The notes: a model not told the origin generated them from the sequence alone. DNA of 64,000 bases from CAYUMU01 sp964445985 (GCA_964445985.1 CAYUMU010000020.1:13756-77755), one strand, 5' to 3'; positions 53,703-63,418 are shown, counted from the first letter of the stretch. Translations and numbers: made by a program.

Positions 53703-55295
53703 CTACACGTATTTAGCAATCTCTTCCACAAACTCTGCCTGAAGAATGACCGACCGGTTTAACAAGTCGGGGGTAAATTTCGGCTCCGCGGTCAACTGCC
53801 GCAGCCAATCGGCGTACGACTCCAGCGACGACCAGGCCCAGGTATCCGCGGCCGCGACCGAGGCGTCGATCAAGCTTTCGAGCAGGTGGGTGGTCCGGCT
53901 GACTTCGTCGATCGGCACAACCATCGCTGCCGACTTGATGGTATGCAGCGAGCGGCGCAGCTGATTGGTGCGCGCCGCCGTGACGCCCCGCATTTCAGCT
54001 TCGGCCAACAGCATGGTGAACTCCGCGGAACGCTCGAGCAGCTCATCGCGAAATACCGCAAACAGGCACAACGGCCCGCCATCGAGGCTCATCCCAGCCC
54101 CCTCGGCTGGTTCCGTGTCCGCGGCCGGCTCAAGCGGAGCTGGAACTGGTGCCAGAGGTTCAATGCGCGCCCGATTCGCGGGCGATGGTTTCGAAGCCGC
54201 GGGTGTGGCCGCCGCCGGTTTGGCCGGCGGTGCTTCTTTCGAAGGGGGCGTGGACTTGCCAGTAGGCTGGGGCGGCGTCACCGCTGGCGAAGCAGTGGCG
54301 ATCGGCCTGGCCGGCTGGGGCGCGGCCGGACGAGCACTTTCTTTAGCAGCGGCGTTCGCGGCAGGCGGGGCTTCGGATTTATCCTGGGCGGCTTTCTTTC
54401 GTGAAGTTTGAATCAGCTCGTCGGCCAATTCGACCACGCGAGATAGCTCAGGCTTGGAGAGCTGGGCATCGGCCCCCACGGCTTCGCCTTTCTTGCGATT
54501 GTCGGGTGTGACAATCGACGAATACAGCAACACCGGCAGGGCCGAAAGTTGTGGGTGCTCTTTGATGCGGCGGGTAAGGTGAAAGCCATCCACCCGGGGC
54601 ATCTCAACGTCGCTTACCACCAGATCGGCGATCTCGGCCAGCGGTCGCTGCGATTTGACCTCGCCCTCCAACCACTTCCAGGCTTCTTCGCCATTTTCGA
54701 ATACTCGCAGTTGCGTGTACCCGCTGTGGGCCAGCGTTTGTCGCAACGCCTCGCGCACCGTGCACGAATCGTCCACGACCAAAACCTTGGCTTTATCCCG
54801 GGGAAACCCGGTGTGATTGGGCACCGTCGAAGATGAATTCCGATGGTCCGTCAAACAGCCGTGGATCATCTCGAAGTCGAGCATGGCGATCAGGCGATTG
54901 CCGCGCCGCGCCAAGGCGGTGACGGGCGTGCACGAAAAATCTTGCAGGCCTGGCAGCGGCAGCACATCTTGCCAGCTCATGCGATGGATGCGTTCGACCC
55001 CATGCACCAGGAATGCGGTTTGCTGCTGGTTGAAGTCGGTCAGAATCATCATTTGCTCGGGAACATCCCCTTCAATCCGCAAATGCTCGGCGAGAGATAC
55101 GCAGGGGATGACCCGATCGCGCAACTGAAATACGCCTTTCACCGCGGGACAGGCTTTCGGGAGCGCTGCCATGCGCATCCGCGGCAGCACTTCGCGAACT
55201 TTGGCGACGTTGATGGCAAAGTGAAAGTCATGCACGCGGAACACGAGAATCTCGAGCTCATTGGTCCCGCTCTCCAGCAGAATTTCCTTTTCCAT
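53703..55295 (-). CDS. CheV-like (CheW + REC) with a C-terminal HPt domain
   Basis: A 530-residue signalling protein. Residues 1-150 are a CheW domain (ILLESGTNELEILVFRV, INVAKVREVLPRM, CPAVKGVFQLRDRVIPCVSL). Residues 168-300 are a REC domain with D175/D176, phospho-acceptor D229 in VVSDVEMP and K281. A long Ala/Pro-rich linker (301-400) leads to a helical HPt-like domain with H451 in SLHTIKSAA. This adds a phosphotransfer histidine to a CheV. Start ATG 55295 has AAAGG upstream; ATG 55319 (MSNLGK) is the alternative. No CheA, CheR or CheB gene is beside it. It sits between a REC-GGDEF-CBS gene and a GGDEF-like gene. Confidence 0.9.
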   Translation of the reverse strand: MEKEILLESGTNELEILVFRVHDFHFAINVAKVREVLPRMRMAALPKACPAVKGVFQLRDRVIPCVSLAEHLRIEGDVPEQMMILTDFNQQQTAFLVHGVERIHRMSWQDVLPLPGLQDFSCTPVTALARRGNRLIAMLDFEMIHGCLTDHRNSSSTVPNHTGFPRDKAKVLVVDDSCTVREALRQTLAHSGYTQLRVFENGEEAWKWLEGEVKSQRPLAEIADLVVSDVEMPRVDGFHLTRRIKEHPQLSALPVLLYSSIVTPDNRKKGEAVGADAQLSKPELSRVVELADELIQTSRKKAAQDKSEAPPAANAAAKESARPAAPQPARPIATASPAVTPPQPTGKSTPPSKEAPPAKPAAATPAASKPSPANRARIEPLAPVPAPLEPAADTEPAEGAGMSLDGGPLCLFAVFRDELLERSAEFTMLLAEAEMRGVTAARTNQLRRSLHTIKSAAMVVPIDEVSRTTHLLESLIDASVAAADTWAWSSLESYADWLRQLTAEPKFTPDLLNRSVILQAEFVEEIAKYV

Positions 55296-55599
55296 TAGCA
55301 CCTTTCCCAAATTGGACATAACGGCATTCTCAGGGGGAGGAAAAAAGGAAGCTGGATCCAGGGCGATCATTGCGGAAACTTCGAGTTCGCCGCGGGGTGG
55401 TAGGAATGCGTGGGGCGTGCGGGTTTTGGCGAGCGGCCTCGGGTGGGCTACTTGCCAAGGGAGTATTCAGGGCGGGGCGTGGGGCAAGGGTAGGGAGGTA
55501 AGTAGTGCGGACAATACCCTGTTGAGGATGGTGGCTCGGTGGTTGCAAGGTAGGAGTTCGGCCACATCGTTTCGTGGCGAGACCTTCCATCCTTCCCAC

Positions 55600-57177
55600 T
55601 TAAAAGGCGGCTGCTCCTGTCACCTGACCACCGGTCGAGGTATCGGAAACGCTGGATAAAATATCGTTGATTAACTCTTGCATTCGAGAGGTGCGATCAA
55701 TGACCAGCGGCAGGGCATCGGCCGGCGCGTCGTAGAGCATGTCGCGAAGCAATTCGGACTCGGAGTGCAGGGCATTGACCAGCGGCGACAAACCAAGCCG
55801 ACCGTTGGTGCTTTCCGTCGAGTGCACCGCGCCGAACCGCTCGCCTCGAGCGTGCAGCAGGTTGTTGTACCAACGCAGGAACGATCCTCGCCCGATGATG
55901 CCCGTGGGAAAGCCATCGCGGACCACGATCACGCGGCGGATGCTCACCCGGCTCAGGAATTCAAAAATCACGTTGGCGGGCGTCGCTTCGTCGAAGCAAA
56001 CCACGTTCCGCTTCATGATTTCACTGACCGGCCGATTCCAACTGGCCGCCGAGGTGATGGTGGCCAACACGTCCTTTTCGGAAAGGATGCCGGCCAGCTT
56101 TTCCGCCTCGCCAATCACGGGGCAAGAATTCACGCGAAACCGCAGAAAGAATTCGGCCGCCTGTCCCACCGTTTCGTTCTCGTGCAGGCAAGCCACGAGC
56201 GACGTCATCATTTCTCGGGCCGTCTTGCCTTGGAACAGATCGTTTTCTCTGCTGCTGAGAAAGCTGCCCGTTTCGCACAGGCTGCGATAACACACCACGC
56301 GATCACGGCCGGCTTGCTTGGCAACCAGCAGGGCCTGATCACCGGCGTCGATGAGCTCGTCGATGTCTTTGGTGTCGTCGAGGATCCCGGAGACACCCAT
56401 GCTGGCCGTGATTTTGATCACGCTATGGCCCACGGGGATCTCCAACTGGCTAATCGCTTGCCGGGCGCGATCGGCCCAAACCACGGCGTTATCTTCCTCG
56501 GTTTCGGTCAGCAACACGCAAAACTCTTCGCCGCCAAACCGACAAACATAGTCGCTGGTGCGAACGCTCGCCCGCAGCACGCGGGCCACGTGTTTGATCA
56601 CCTGGTCGCCCACGGGATGACCATGGGTATCGTTGATTTTCTTGAAGAAGTCGATGTCGACCATCACCGTCGACAGCTTCACCTTGTAGCGGCGCGATCG
56701 TTGAAACTCGCGTTGCGCTTGCTCGTGAAATGCACGGCGGTTGTAGATGCCGGTGAGCGGATCGCTGCGCGCCAGCTGATTCAATCGCTGTTCGAGCGAA
56801 AGCACCCGCGAGCCGGCTTTCATGCGGGCCAACAGTTCGCCTTGCTTGATGGGCTTGGTGAGAAAATCGTCGGCGCCGGCCTCGAGTCCCTCCACCAGGT
56901 AATTCGAGCCCGACTTGACCGTGAGCATCAGAATGTAGAGGTATTGAGGCAACTCCATCTGCCGTACGGCACGGCACAACTCAGGACCCGTGAGGCCGGG
57001 CATCATCCAATCGGTCAACAGATAATGAGGACAATCTTCCTGAATCAACGCCAGCGCTTCCTGGCCGCACGTTGCCAGCCGCGTGGAATACCCGCCCGAC
57101 TCGAGCATGGCTCGTGTCAAGCGCAGCATCACCGGGTCATCATCGACCAGCAGCACTCTTGCAGGGGTTTTGTCCAT
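55600..57177 (-). CDS. REC-GGDEF-CBS diguanylate cyclase
   Basis: A 525-residue response regulator. REC domain (1-125): D12/D13, phospho-acceptor D56 in LLTDWMMP, T86, K108. GGDEF domain (about 135-300): DPLTGIYNRRAFHEQ, DIDFFKKINDTHGH, and GGEEF at 215-219, the active form, with the inhibitory RxxD as RTSD at 206-209. Then two CBS modules (about 335-455; LHENETVGQAAEFFLRFRVNSCPVIG and IMKRNVVCFDEATPANVIFEFL), which usually bind adenine nucleotides. The combination suggests c-di-GMP synthesis controlled by phosphorylation and by nucleotide state. The start ATG 57177 is used; the frame to 57384 is not family-like. Confidence 0.93.
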   Translation of the reverse strand: MDKTPARVLLVDDDPVMLRLTRAMLESGGYSTRLATCGQEALALIQEDCPHYLLTDWMMPGLTGPELCRAVRQMELPQYLYILMLTVKSGSNYLVEGLEAGADDFLTKPIKQGELLARMKAGSRVLSLEQRLNQLARSDPLTGIYNRRAFHEQAQREFQRSRRYKVKLSTVMVDIDFFKKINDTHGHPVGDQVIKHVARVLRASVRTSDYVCRFGGEEFCVLLTETEEDNAVVWADRARQAISQLEIPVGHSVIKITASMGVSGILDDTKDIDELIDAGDQALLVAKQAGRDRVVCYRSLCETGSFLSSRENDLFQGKTAREMMTSLVACLHENETVGQAAEFFLRFRVNSCPVIGEAEKLAGILSEKDVLATITSAASWNRPVSEIMKRNVVCFDEATPANVIFEFLSRVSIRRVIVVRDGFPTGIIGRGSFLRWYNNLLHARGERFGAVHSTESTNGRLGLSPLVNALHSESELLRDMLYDAPADALPLVIDRTSRMQELINDILSSVSDTSTGGQVTGAAAF

Positions 57178-57398
57178 GTCGACTAACTTCCAAACTGCCC
57201 TGAACGTGGTGACAACAAAGGTCGGGATTTTGACGGCAACGGATTTCGGCCCGTGTAAACCTAGCTTGTGCAACAGGTGCCGCAAACAATTCGGGGGGGC
57301 ATCAAATTGCCAACAGGCGTGGGTGCGGGAAGCTTCTCCCAGCGAAAGGGGGGGGCCTTGAGCGGCCGCCTCCCTGGTTGACAAGATCGAGGGGGGGC

Positions 57399-58070
57399 CT
57401 AGGCCGCGTCGTCAGAATCGGCAGGGCTGGATGCCGGGGCGGAGGAAGAGATAGCCGCAATCGTCGCCAGCAGATCGACCAGCAAGTTGCGCAGGGCAAG
57501 TTGATAGCCGCTGGCCAGAATTCCGCCCACATAATTGAACATCACGCGAAACGTGACTTCGGTAAAGAACGAAGCAATCCAGCAACCCAGGGCACCCAAA
57601 CCCACGAACTCGGCCCAATACAGGAGGGCTCGGAGCAAGGGTATCAATTGCACCGCCCCCAGCCGGCCCACGGTTCGCGCCAACAGCGGAATCGCCAGCA
57701 CGCCCGACATGAATTGAGCGAGCACCACGGCCTGCAAAATTTGTAGTTCGGTTTCGGCCGCGATAACTCCGCGCAGCTTCATCCCCAGGTAGGCGCCCAC
57801 CCCAAGCAGGGCCAAGATCTCCAGCAACAAGGCGAGCCCAAGTGCCCGCTTGCGCGTGCCGCCTGTGAGCCAACGGATGGCCCATAGGCGGCCGAGGCAC
57901 CCCAGCACCGCGGTGACTGCCGCGGTCATCGCCAGCGGAATCAGGCCCAGCTCCAGCGGCTGCGAAACGAGCAGCCACACCAGTTCTGCCAGGACCAGCC
58001 AGGCCGTGAAACGGAATAAATTGAAGATTCCATACGATTGGCGGAAGGATGGCCGAAAGGGGGCGTTCAC
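57399..58070 (-). CDS. Multi-pass membrane protein of unknown function
   Basis: A 223-residue protein with about five hydrophobic segments (FTAWLVLAELVWLLV, LIPLAMTAAVTAVLGCLG, ALLLEILALLGVGAYLG, VVLAQFMSGVLAIPLLA, FVGLGALGCWIASFF) and a short Ser/Ala/Asp-rich C-terminal tail. No family is recognised. It lies upstream of the REC-GGDEF-CBS gene on the same strand, with about 220 bases between. Possibly part of the same signalling group, but the gap does not prove co-transcription. Confidence 0.75.
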   Translation of the reverse strand: MNAPFRPSFRQSYGIFNLFRFTAWLVLAELVWLLVSQPLELGLIPLAMTAAVTAVLGCLGRLWAIRWLTGGTRKRALGLALLLEILALLGVGAYLGMKLRGVIAAETELQILQAVVLAQFMSGVLAIPLLARTVGRLGAVQLIPLLRALLYWAEFVGLGALGCWIASFFTEVTFRVMFNYVGGILASGYQLALRNLLVDLLATIAAISSSAPASSPADSDDAA

Positions 58071-58174
58071 GGTTGCTGCTCAGAAAATCCAATCGCACGG
58101 GTAGCGACCGCCTGCCACGGCAAATGGCTGCCGCCGGCGATCGGTGAAGGAAAATTGTTATAACATGCTCAATC

Positions 58175-58873
58175 ATGAACGATTTATCTGAACTGACCAT
58201 CTTATACGAGCACGGGGGCTGCCTCGCGGTGCTCAAGCCGGCGGGTATTGCCACGCAAGCTCCGCCAGGCATCGATAGCGTCGAAACTCGGTTGAAGGCT
58301 CAACTCGCCGCTCGAACCGCTGGCCAGGAACCGGTGTACCTGGGAGTGCCGCATCGGCTCGATCGGCCGGTTTCGGGCGTGATGCTGTTTGCCACCAGCC
58401 GGAAGGCGGCCCGAAAGTTAGCGCGGCAATTCGAATATCGCGAAGTTGGCAAGACCTACTGGGCGGTGGTCGCTGGCGACGTCGAGCCGGCGATGGGCGA
58501 CTGGCAAGACTTCATGCGAAAAATTCCGGGCGAGGCCAAGGCCGAGACCGTTGCCGCGGATCATCCCGAGGCGCAATTGGCCCTGTTGCGGTATCGCGAG
58601 CGCGGCCGAGTGGCCGGTGGAACATGGCTCGAGATCGTGCTGGAGACGGGCCGCACCCACCAGATTCGCGTGCAGGCAGCCGCGCGCGGCCTTCCGGTAT
58701 GGGGCGATGCACTCTACGGGTCAGCGACTGCTTTCGGCCCGCCCACCGACGATGTTCGGACCCAGAAGATTGCCCTGCACGCCCGCGAAATCACATTTTG
58801 CGATCCCGTGCTCAAGACCGAGGTTTCGGTGACCGCCCCCCTGCCCCCGGAATGGCAGGCCCTCGGCTTGTGA
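58175..58873 (+). CDS. RluA family pseudouridine synthase
   Basis: A 232-residue pseudouridine synthase. The catalytic motif GVPHRLDRPVSGVMLFA contains D63, and the later ETGRTHQIRVQAAARGLPVWGDALYG is the RluA-family mark. There is no S4 domain at the N-terminus, and the protein is short, like the RluA/TruC branch which modifies rRNA or tRNA. The target RNA cannot be told. It starts at ATG 58175, divergent from the membrane protein gene. TTATAACAT at 58158-58166 is a possible -10 region. Confidence 0.93.
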   Translation: MNDLSELTILYEHGGCLAVLKPAGIATQAPPGIDSVETRLKAQLAARTAGQEPVYLGVPHRLDRPVSGVMLFATSRKAARKLARQFEYREVGKTYWAVVAGDVEPAMGDWQDFMRKIPGEAKAETVAADHPEAQLALLRYRERGRVAGGTWLEIVLETGRTHQIRVQAAARGLPVWGDALYGSATAFGPPTDDVRTQKIALHAREITFCDPVLKTEVSVTAPLPPEWQALGL

Positions 58874-58891
58874 ACCAGGCTCGTTAGGCTC

Positions 58892-59767
58892 TTAGCGACC
58901 GAACAGTCCGGTTCCGTACCAAATGCCATTGCGTCCGCGTTTCATGTCGTAGGCCCAGGCCCGATGTTGGCGAGAGACGGCGCTCCAGTGGCCCGACGAT
59001 TGTCTCCAGCAATGCACGCATTCTTCGGCGGCTTCCACCAACGTTTCCCCCGGCCAACTTTCGGCGACTACCTCCTGAGCGCTCATGCCGCCGCCCAGCC
59101 GGGTGTTGATCTGGTGAAACCTGCTTTCCCAAGCGTGATGACCCTGCACCCCGATGTTGGCCTGATGGTTGGAATGCTGCGCGGCCTCGCTGGCCAGTAC
59201 CGGGTGCCATTGGCCATTGGTGCTGCGAGGGCGGTCGGGATGCGTTCGCACTGCGTAGGTTAAGGTCCGTTGGGTTAGTGTTCCCGGCGGCAAATCCAAA
59301 ATGGCGCCCAGCGCTAGTTCGCGGTAATACATGCCGCGCCCGAAGGGAAACTGACTCACCACAAACCCGTAGAACGATTCCTTCTCATTCGCGTAATCCA
59401 CAATCGCCACGCCTTGTCGATTGAGCATGTGCTGGAAAGACGCATGGCGGAGCAGCGGGGTGGGTTTGCCATCCACGGCGATCGTGGCACTTGTCGGGAG
59501 CTGAAGCCACACAAATCGCTCGCTCCGTTGGCTATCTGCCTTGAGGGTTCGCGGCAGCGTTTGGCATAAGAACGAGTCTCGCGCCGTGTTGGGGCCGCTC
59601 TCATAAAAGAAAATGAAGAGCATTCGCTTCAATTCCTTCGCCCGCTGCACGGCAGTTCCATAATCGGTGTGCCAAATCATGGGCGGCTTCTGCTGCGCTT
59701 GAGCCAGCGAACACCCAAACAGGCCCACCAGTCCGCAAAAAACCACCCATGCGACAAACCGCAGCAT
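58892..59767 (-). CDS. Secreted protein with thioredoxin-like start and CAP-like end
   Basis: A 291-residue protein with signal peptide MLRFVAWVVFCGLVGLFGCSLAQAQ. Residues 30-150 (DYGTAVQRAKELKRMLFIFFYE, WLQLPTSATIAVDG) look like a thioredoxin fold in which the CxxC is missing. The C-terminal part (about 180-291; HPVLASEAAQHSNHQANIG, ECVHCWRQSSGHWSAV, GIWYGTGLFGR) resembles a CAP/SCP-type extracellular domain with WYGTG at its end. The assignment is by pattern only. The start ATG 59767 precedes the signal peptide; the frame upstream to 60148 is not family-like. Confidence 0.65.
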   Translation of the reverse strand: MLRFVAWVVFCGLVGLFGCSLAQAQQKPPMIWHTDYGTAVQRAKELKRMLFIFFYESGPNTARDSFLCQTLPRTLKADSQRSERFVWLQLPTSATIAVDGKPTPLLRHASFQHMLNRQGVAIVDYANEKESFYGFVVSQFPFGRGMYYRELALGAILDLPPGTLTQRTLTYAVRTHPDRPRSTNGQWHPVLASEAAQHSNHQANIGVQGHHAWESRFHQINTRLGGGMSAQEVVAESWPGETLVEAAEECVHCWRQSSGHWSAVSRQHRAWAYDMKRGRNGIWYGTGLFGR

Positions 59768-60131
59768 ACTGGAGAACTCCACGAAAGACCTGAAATAGAC
59801 AGAAATTGCCGCGAGGGGATGGAAAGCGATTCGGAACTCCCCCGGAAAGTGCGGGAGCGATACTTCTGCTGTTATTAAGACGTTTTCGAACCGCCAGTCG
59901 ATGGAGGGGGGGAGGCACGCGCCAGCAGCCCGTGGGATGCTAGCGATACCCCCATCGACAGGATGGATTTGGAGGAATGTATCGTCTGCGACGAGTTTTG
60001 TAAATGGAAAGCATGGGTTAAATGGATCGGACTGGATGAATTGATGGGCGATGTTAGCACGGCATGCCGAAGCAAAAGGATACGCAGACGACCTAGCCTT
60101 CGCACCCCGCCTCTCTTGATTCCTGGCTGCC
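59768..60131. other. Divergent intergenic region, no gene seen
   Basis: About 360 bases between the thioredoxin/CAP-like gene and the 752-residue secreted protein gene. No palindrome, RNA motif or clear promoter was found. Confidence 0.45.
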
Positions 60132-62390
60132 ATGTTCCCTCGCATCACCGGAAGTTTGTTCGTTTACGTCCTGCTTGCCCTGCTTTCCCTGGGGCCGGTC
60201 GCGGCCAGCGGAGCCGTCGTTGGGGCAACACCGCAGGCAGCGTGGTCGCAATTCGATGTCTGGCTTAGTCGCAGCCCTTCGGGAGACGCCTGGCGCAAGT
60301 TCCTGAAAACCAGCGACCTGGAAGAGCATTTTCGCTCCGGTGCTCCTCTCAGCCCTCAATCGGTCGCCGCCACCCTGGAAAGGTTGCGCAGCGGGGCACC
60401 CGGCCTCGACGAGCCGCGGTTTCGGGCAGTAGAGCAATCGTTAGCCGAGTGGTTGCCCCAACTTGCGGCGCGAACGCCCCTGCGGACAGCGCTCGATTCG
60501 GCGGCCGCCCCGACGGAATTCGCCCCCGTGGGGAAAACGGGATTAACCTGGCTGCGAACCGCTGCCCTGAAATCCCAACAGACGTTGGATGCTTACCTGG
60601 CAGAAAATCCGCACCGCGATGGATGGCGCAAGTTCCTGGCGTGGGAACAGGTTCAGGCTCAACTGGAAGGAAGGACCCCCGCCGACCCGAGGCTGCTCCA
60701 GATTGTCGCCGACCGATTGGCCGCCGGTCACGACGCCCGCTCGATTCCCGAATTCTCCCAATTTCAGGCCGCGCTCACCTACTACGCTCAAGCCATGCTG
60801 GCCAACGCCGATGCCGATCCCCGCGGCGCCTATTCCGCCCGGCAGCAGCAACTGCGTCAGCGGTTGGCGGCCTTCACCGCCGACGCTTCGTACTCAAACT
60901 TGGAATCCCTCGCCACCACGATGGGCGAGTTCGAAGCCCGAGGGCAGGCGGCAGGGCTGACCCAATCGCTACGGCAGCAATTGTTTCGGCCGAACCTGCA
61001 TTTCGAGGCTTCCGCCCCGCTCGTCACCTACGGCACCACGCGGGCGGTGGACCGCTCGAGCCCGGTTGCGGAGTGCATCGACGGAACCTGGGTTCGCGGC
61101 CAGGGACGCACCATCGGCAAGGTGCATGGCTCACTGTGCGAAAGCAGTCAGTACGCCCTGCTATACAATCACTTTCAGGGGCAAACCTATTCCAACACCC
61201 TGGGTTTCAATAGCGGGGCCACGATCAGCAGCAACGGCGTTACCCGCTTCAACGCCATGCAGGGCGTGGTGTTCGACGGCAAAGAATTTCGCGAGTTGCC
61301 GGCCGAAGCCCACGCGCGAACCTCCACGCGCACCAACTGGGTCGATTCGGGCCGCGACGCTCTGGCCTGCATTGCCGACCAGATTGCTTGGAACCGGGTG
61401 CAACAGCGGAAGGGGCGGAGCGAGTACTTTGCCGCCCGCTCGGCCGAGCAGAAGATCAAGCGGGAATTCAGCGAAGGCGTGACCGAAGCCGTGCAGCGTT
61501 CGGATCGCAACTACCGCGACAAGTTGCTGTTCTGGATGCTGAACCAGCAGGTTTATCCCGAAGATATGCAGGTTTCCAGCGATCCTGCCGCGGTGCGAAT
61601 CGTGGCAACCCAGGGTCGGCCCGGCCAGGCCGGCGCACCGGGCTTGCCGCCGGCCGCTCCGAGCGGGGTCGCCATGTCGCTGCGGGTGCACGAATCGGCG
61701 ATCAACAACGCCGCCGCGACGAGCCTTACCGACGTGGGATTGCTCGACCGCCTGGCTACCCCTCGCCCCGAGGACCGCCGCATTGGCCGCACGCTTCGCC
61801 GCGATGAAGTTCGCGCCGCCATCCTCAAGCAGTTCCCCAACACCAAACTCAAGCCGGTCGATCCCCGGCAAAAGCCGTGGGAGATTACCTTTTCGTCAGA
61901 GCAGCCGCTACGCGTGCAGTTCGACGGAAACCGCATCACCATTACCCTCCGCGTCCGCCGGTTTGCGTCGGACGGCCAAACCCCGGAATTGCCCGATGGC
62001 GATCTCATGGTCGAGGCGTTCTACCGGATTGAAGACGGCCCCCAGGGGCCGGTGGCCGTCCTCGAAGACCGGCCGCTGGTGTGGTACAGCGCCCCCGGCC
62101 AAACCAAATACCGAGATTACCTCGGCTTATGGCTTGGCCTGGGCGCCTGGGATTGGGGTACGCCCGGCGAAATTTTGGGGGCGTTGGAAGAGCTTGAATT
62201 TCAGTTGGACGATAAGCAGGTCTTTCCCCAGCGGATCGAGGGCCTGATCCAACTCGGAGGCGCCTGGCAGGGCTACGGGAATCTGCGCCCTGCGGTCATG
62301 CACGCCCTCGATGGCTGGCTGACGATTGGCTGGAAGCAGGTTCCCAAGCCGGAGTTGGAAGTCGTAAAGCCCGTGGAATCGACGGACTAA
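60132..62390 (+). CDS. Large secreted protein of unknown function
   Basis: A 752-residue exported protein. Signal peptide MFPRITGSLFVYVLLALLSLGPVAASG, then two helical parts beginning with similar motifs (SPSGDAWRKFLKTSDLEEHF and NPHRDGWRKFLAWEQVQAQL), which indicates an internal duplication of about 130 residues. A middle beta-rich part (VTYGTTRAVDRSSPVAECIDGTWVRGQGRTIG) and a C-terminal part (EITFSSEQPLRVQFDGNRITITLRVRRF) follow. I do not recognise a named family. The ATG 60132 start directly precedes the signal peptide. Single gene, convergent with the NPYQAP gene. Confidence 0.8.
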   Translation: MFPRITGSLFVYVLLALLSLGPVAASGAVVGATPQAAWSQFDVWLSRSPSGDAWRKFLKTSDLEEHFRSGAPLSPQSVAATLERLRSGAPGLDEPRFRAVEQSLAEWLPQLAARTPLRTALDSAAAPTEFAPVGKTGLTWLRTAALKSQQTLDAYLAENPHRDGWRKFLAWEQVQAQLEGRTPADPRLLQIVADRLAAGHDARSIPEFSQFQAALTYYAQAMLANADADPRGAYSARQQQLRQRLAAFTADASYSNLESLATTMGEFEARGQAAGLTQSLRQQLFRPNLHFEASAPLVTYGTTRAVDRSSPVAECIDGTWVRGQGRTIGKVHGSLCESSQYALLYNHFQGQTYSNTLGFNSGATISSNGVTRFNAMQGVVFDGKEFRELPAEAHARTSTRTNWVDSGRDALACIADQIAWNRVQQRKGRSEYFAARSAEQKIKREFSEGVTEAVQRSDRNYRDKLLFWMLNQQVYPEDMQVSSDPAAVRIVATQGRPGQAGAPGLPPAAPSGVAMSLRVHESAINNAAATSLTDVGLLDRLATPRPEDRRIGRTLRRDEVRAAILKQFPNTKLKPVDPRQKPWEITFSSEQPLRVQFDGNRITITLRVRRFASDGQTPELPDGDLMVEAFYRIEDGPQGPVAVLEDRPLVWYSAPGQTKYRDYLGLWLGLGAWDWGTPGEILGALEELEFQLDDKQVFPQRIEGLIQLGGAWQGYGNLRPAVMHALDGWLTIGWKQVPKPELEVVKPVESTD

Positions 62391-62448
62391 AGCGTGTGCC
62401 GATTCTGTCAGCAGGTGCGTCGTTTTTGCGAGCAGGCGGATCGTCGTC

Positions 62449-62883
62449 TCAGGTTTCCGATGAATTACGAGATTCAGCGTCGCTCGCCGCGCTGGCGTAT
62501 TGTTCGTCGGGATCTAGGGTGACCGAGGGCACAAAGAGGGCTTGAATCAGCCACCGCCCGCCAATCGTGAGATAAAGTCCTCCGCCCAAGCTGACAGCGC
62601 CCCAGCATCCATAGCCCACGGAATATGGGTTAAACAGACCCTGGTAGGCCGTATATCCGCTGGCGACATAATCGCGCGACTGCACAACCCCAAAAGCGAT
62701 GGCGAAGACGGCCAAGCCAATTCCTTCGATAATCAACAACACGCCGAACACTCGCAGCAGCATTTGAGCATAGAGCGCCAGTTTTGTTGATTCCGACGAC
62801 GCTGATGGCAGGGGCCGCCGTATTACCGTGGAGATTCCGTCGGCACGGTTCGGCGCCTGGTAAGGATTGTGCTCAGAGTCCAT
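62449..62883 (-). CDS. Small NPYQAP-type membrane protein
   Basis: A 144-residue protein beginning MDSEHNPYQAP, a motif common at the N-terminus of small planctomycete membrane proteins. It has two or three membrane segments (LLRVFGVLLIIEGIGLAVFAIAFGV and a Gly-rich YGCWGAVSLGGGLYLTIGG) and a Ser/Asp/Glu-rich end. Function is unknown. I start at ATG 62883; the frame extends to 62904 by seven residues. Confidence 0.75.
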   Translation of the reverse strand: MDSEHNPYQAPNRADGISTVIRRPLPSASSESTKLALYAQMLLRVFGVLLIIEGIGLAVFAIAFGVVQSRDYVASGYTAYQGLFNPYSVGYGCWGAVSLGGGLYLTIGGRWLIQALFVPSVTLDPDEQYASAASDAESRNSSET

Positions 62884-63418
62884 TGCTACCCTACCCCCCC
62901 TCAACTGTTGGGTTTGGAATTCCGTTCGAACATCGCAGAATCCATCCCCTCAATAATTTAGGCGCACGTCGACTAGTTTCGCAAGTTGTTATGATGCCTG
63001 TGTTGCGGCCAGTCCGAAACCTGGCGGCTCGGCTTGAGCGGGCAGACGGCCTGGTTCGATGAGACAGGTAAGCCTTCTACCTCCACGCGGCTTCCGGTTT
63101 CCAACGAGCTACCCTCCCTTCCTGAACGCACGAGCATCTTTTGCCTCCCCCGCGGCCCCCTGGTCGGCACGCCCGAACATTTGCTGGGAGGGCTAGCAGA
63201 ACTAATGGGCACCGATTGCACAGTTTTCAAGCGTAGACCGCTGGCAATGAAGACCTGTCGCGCCTTTCACAAGATTGGCATATCTTCTTAACACTTGAGT
63301 TCTATACAGTTGCAACGAAGTCGGCAGTTCGAGTTTCCAATCTGCCGAGAGACGGCACGGGGTTTGCTTTTGAGCCCTGCCAGTCCTAAAGCACAACCAA
63401 CCCACAATCGCGAACAAG
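62884..63418. other. Intergenic region, no convincing gene
   Basis: About 535 bases between the NPYQAP gene and the BON gene. A TATGAT at 62990-62995 could be a -10 element, without clear -35. Small frames on both strands (63034-63291 plus, 62973-63230 minus) overlap each other and have no family resemblance. Confidence 0.45.
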
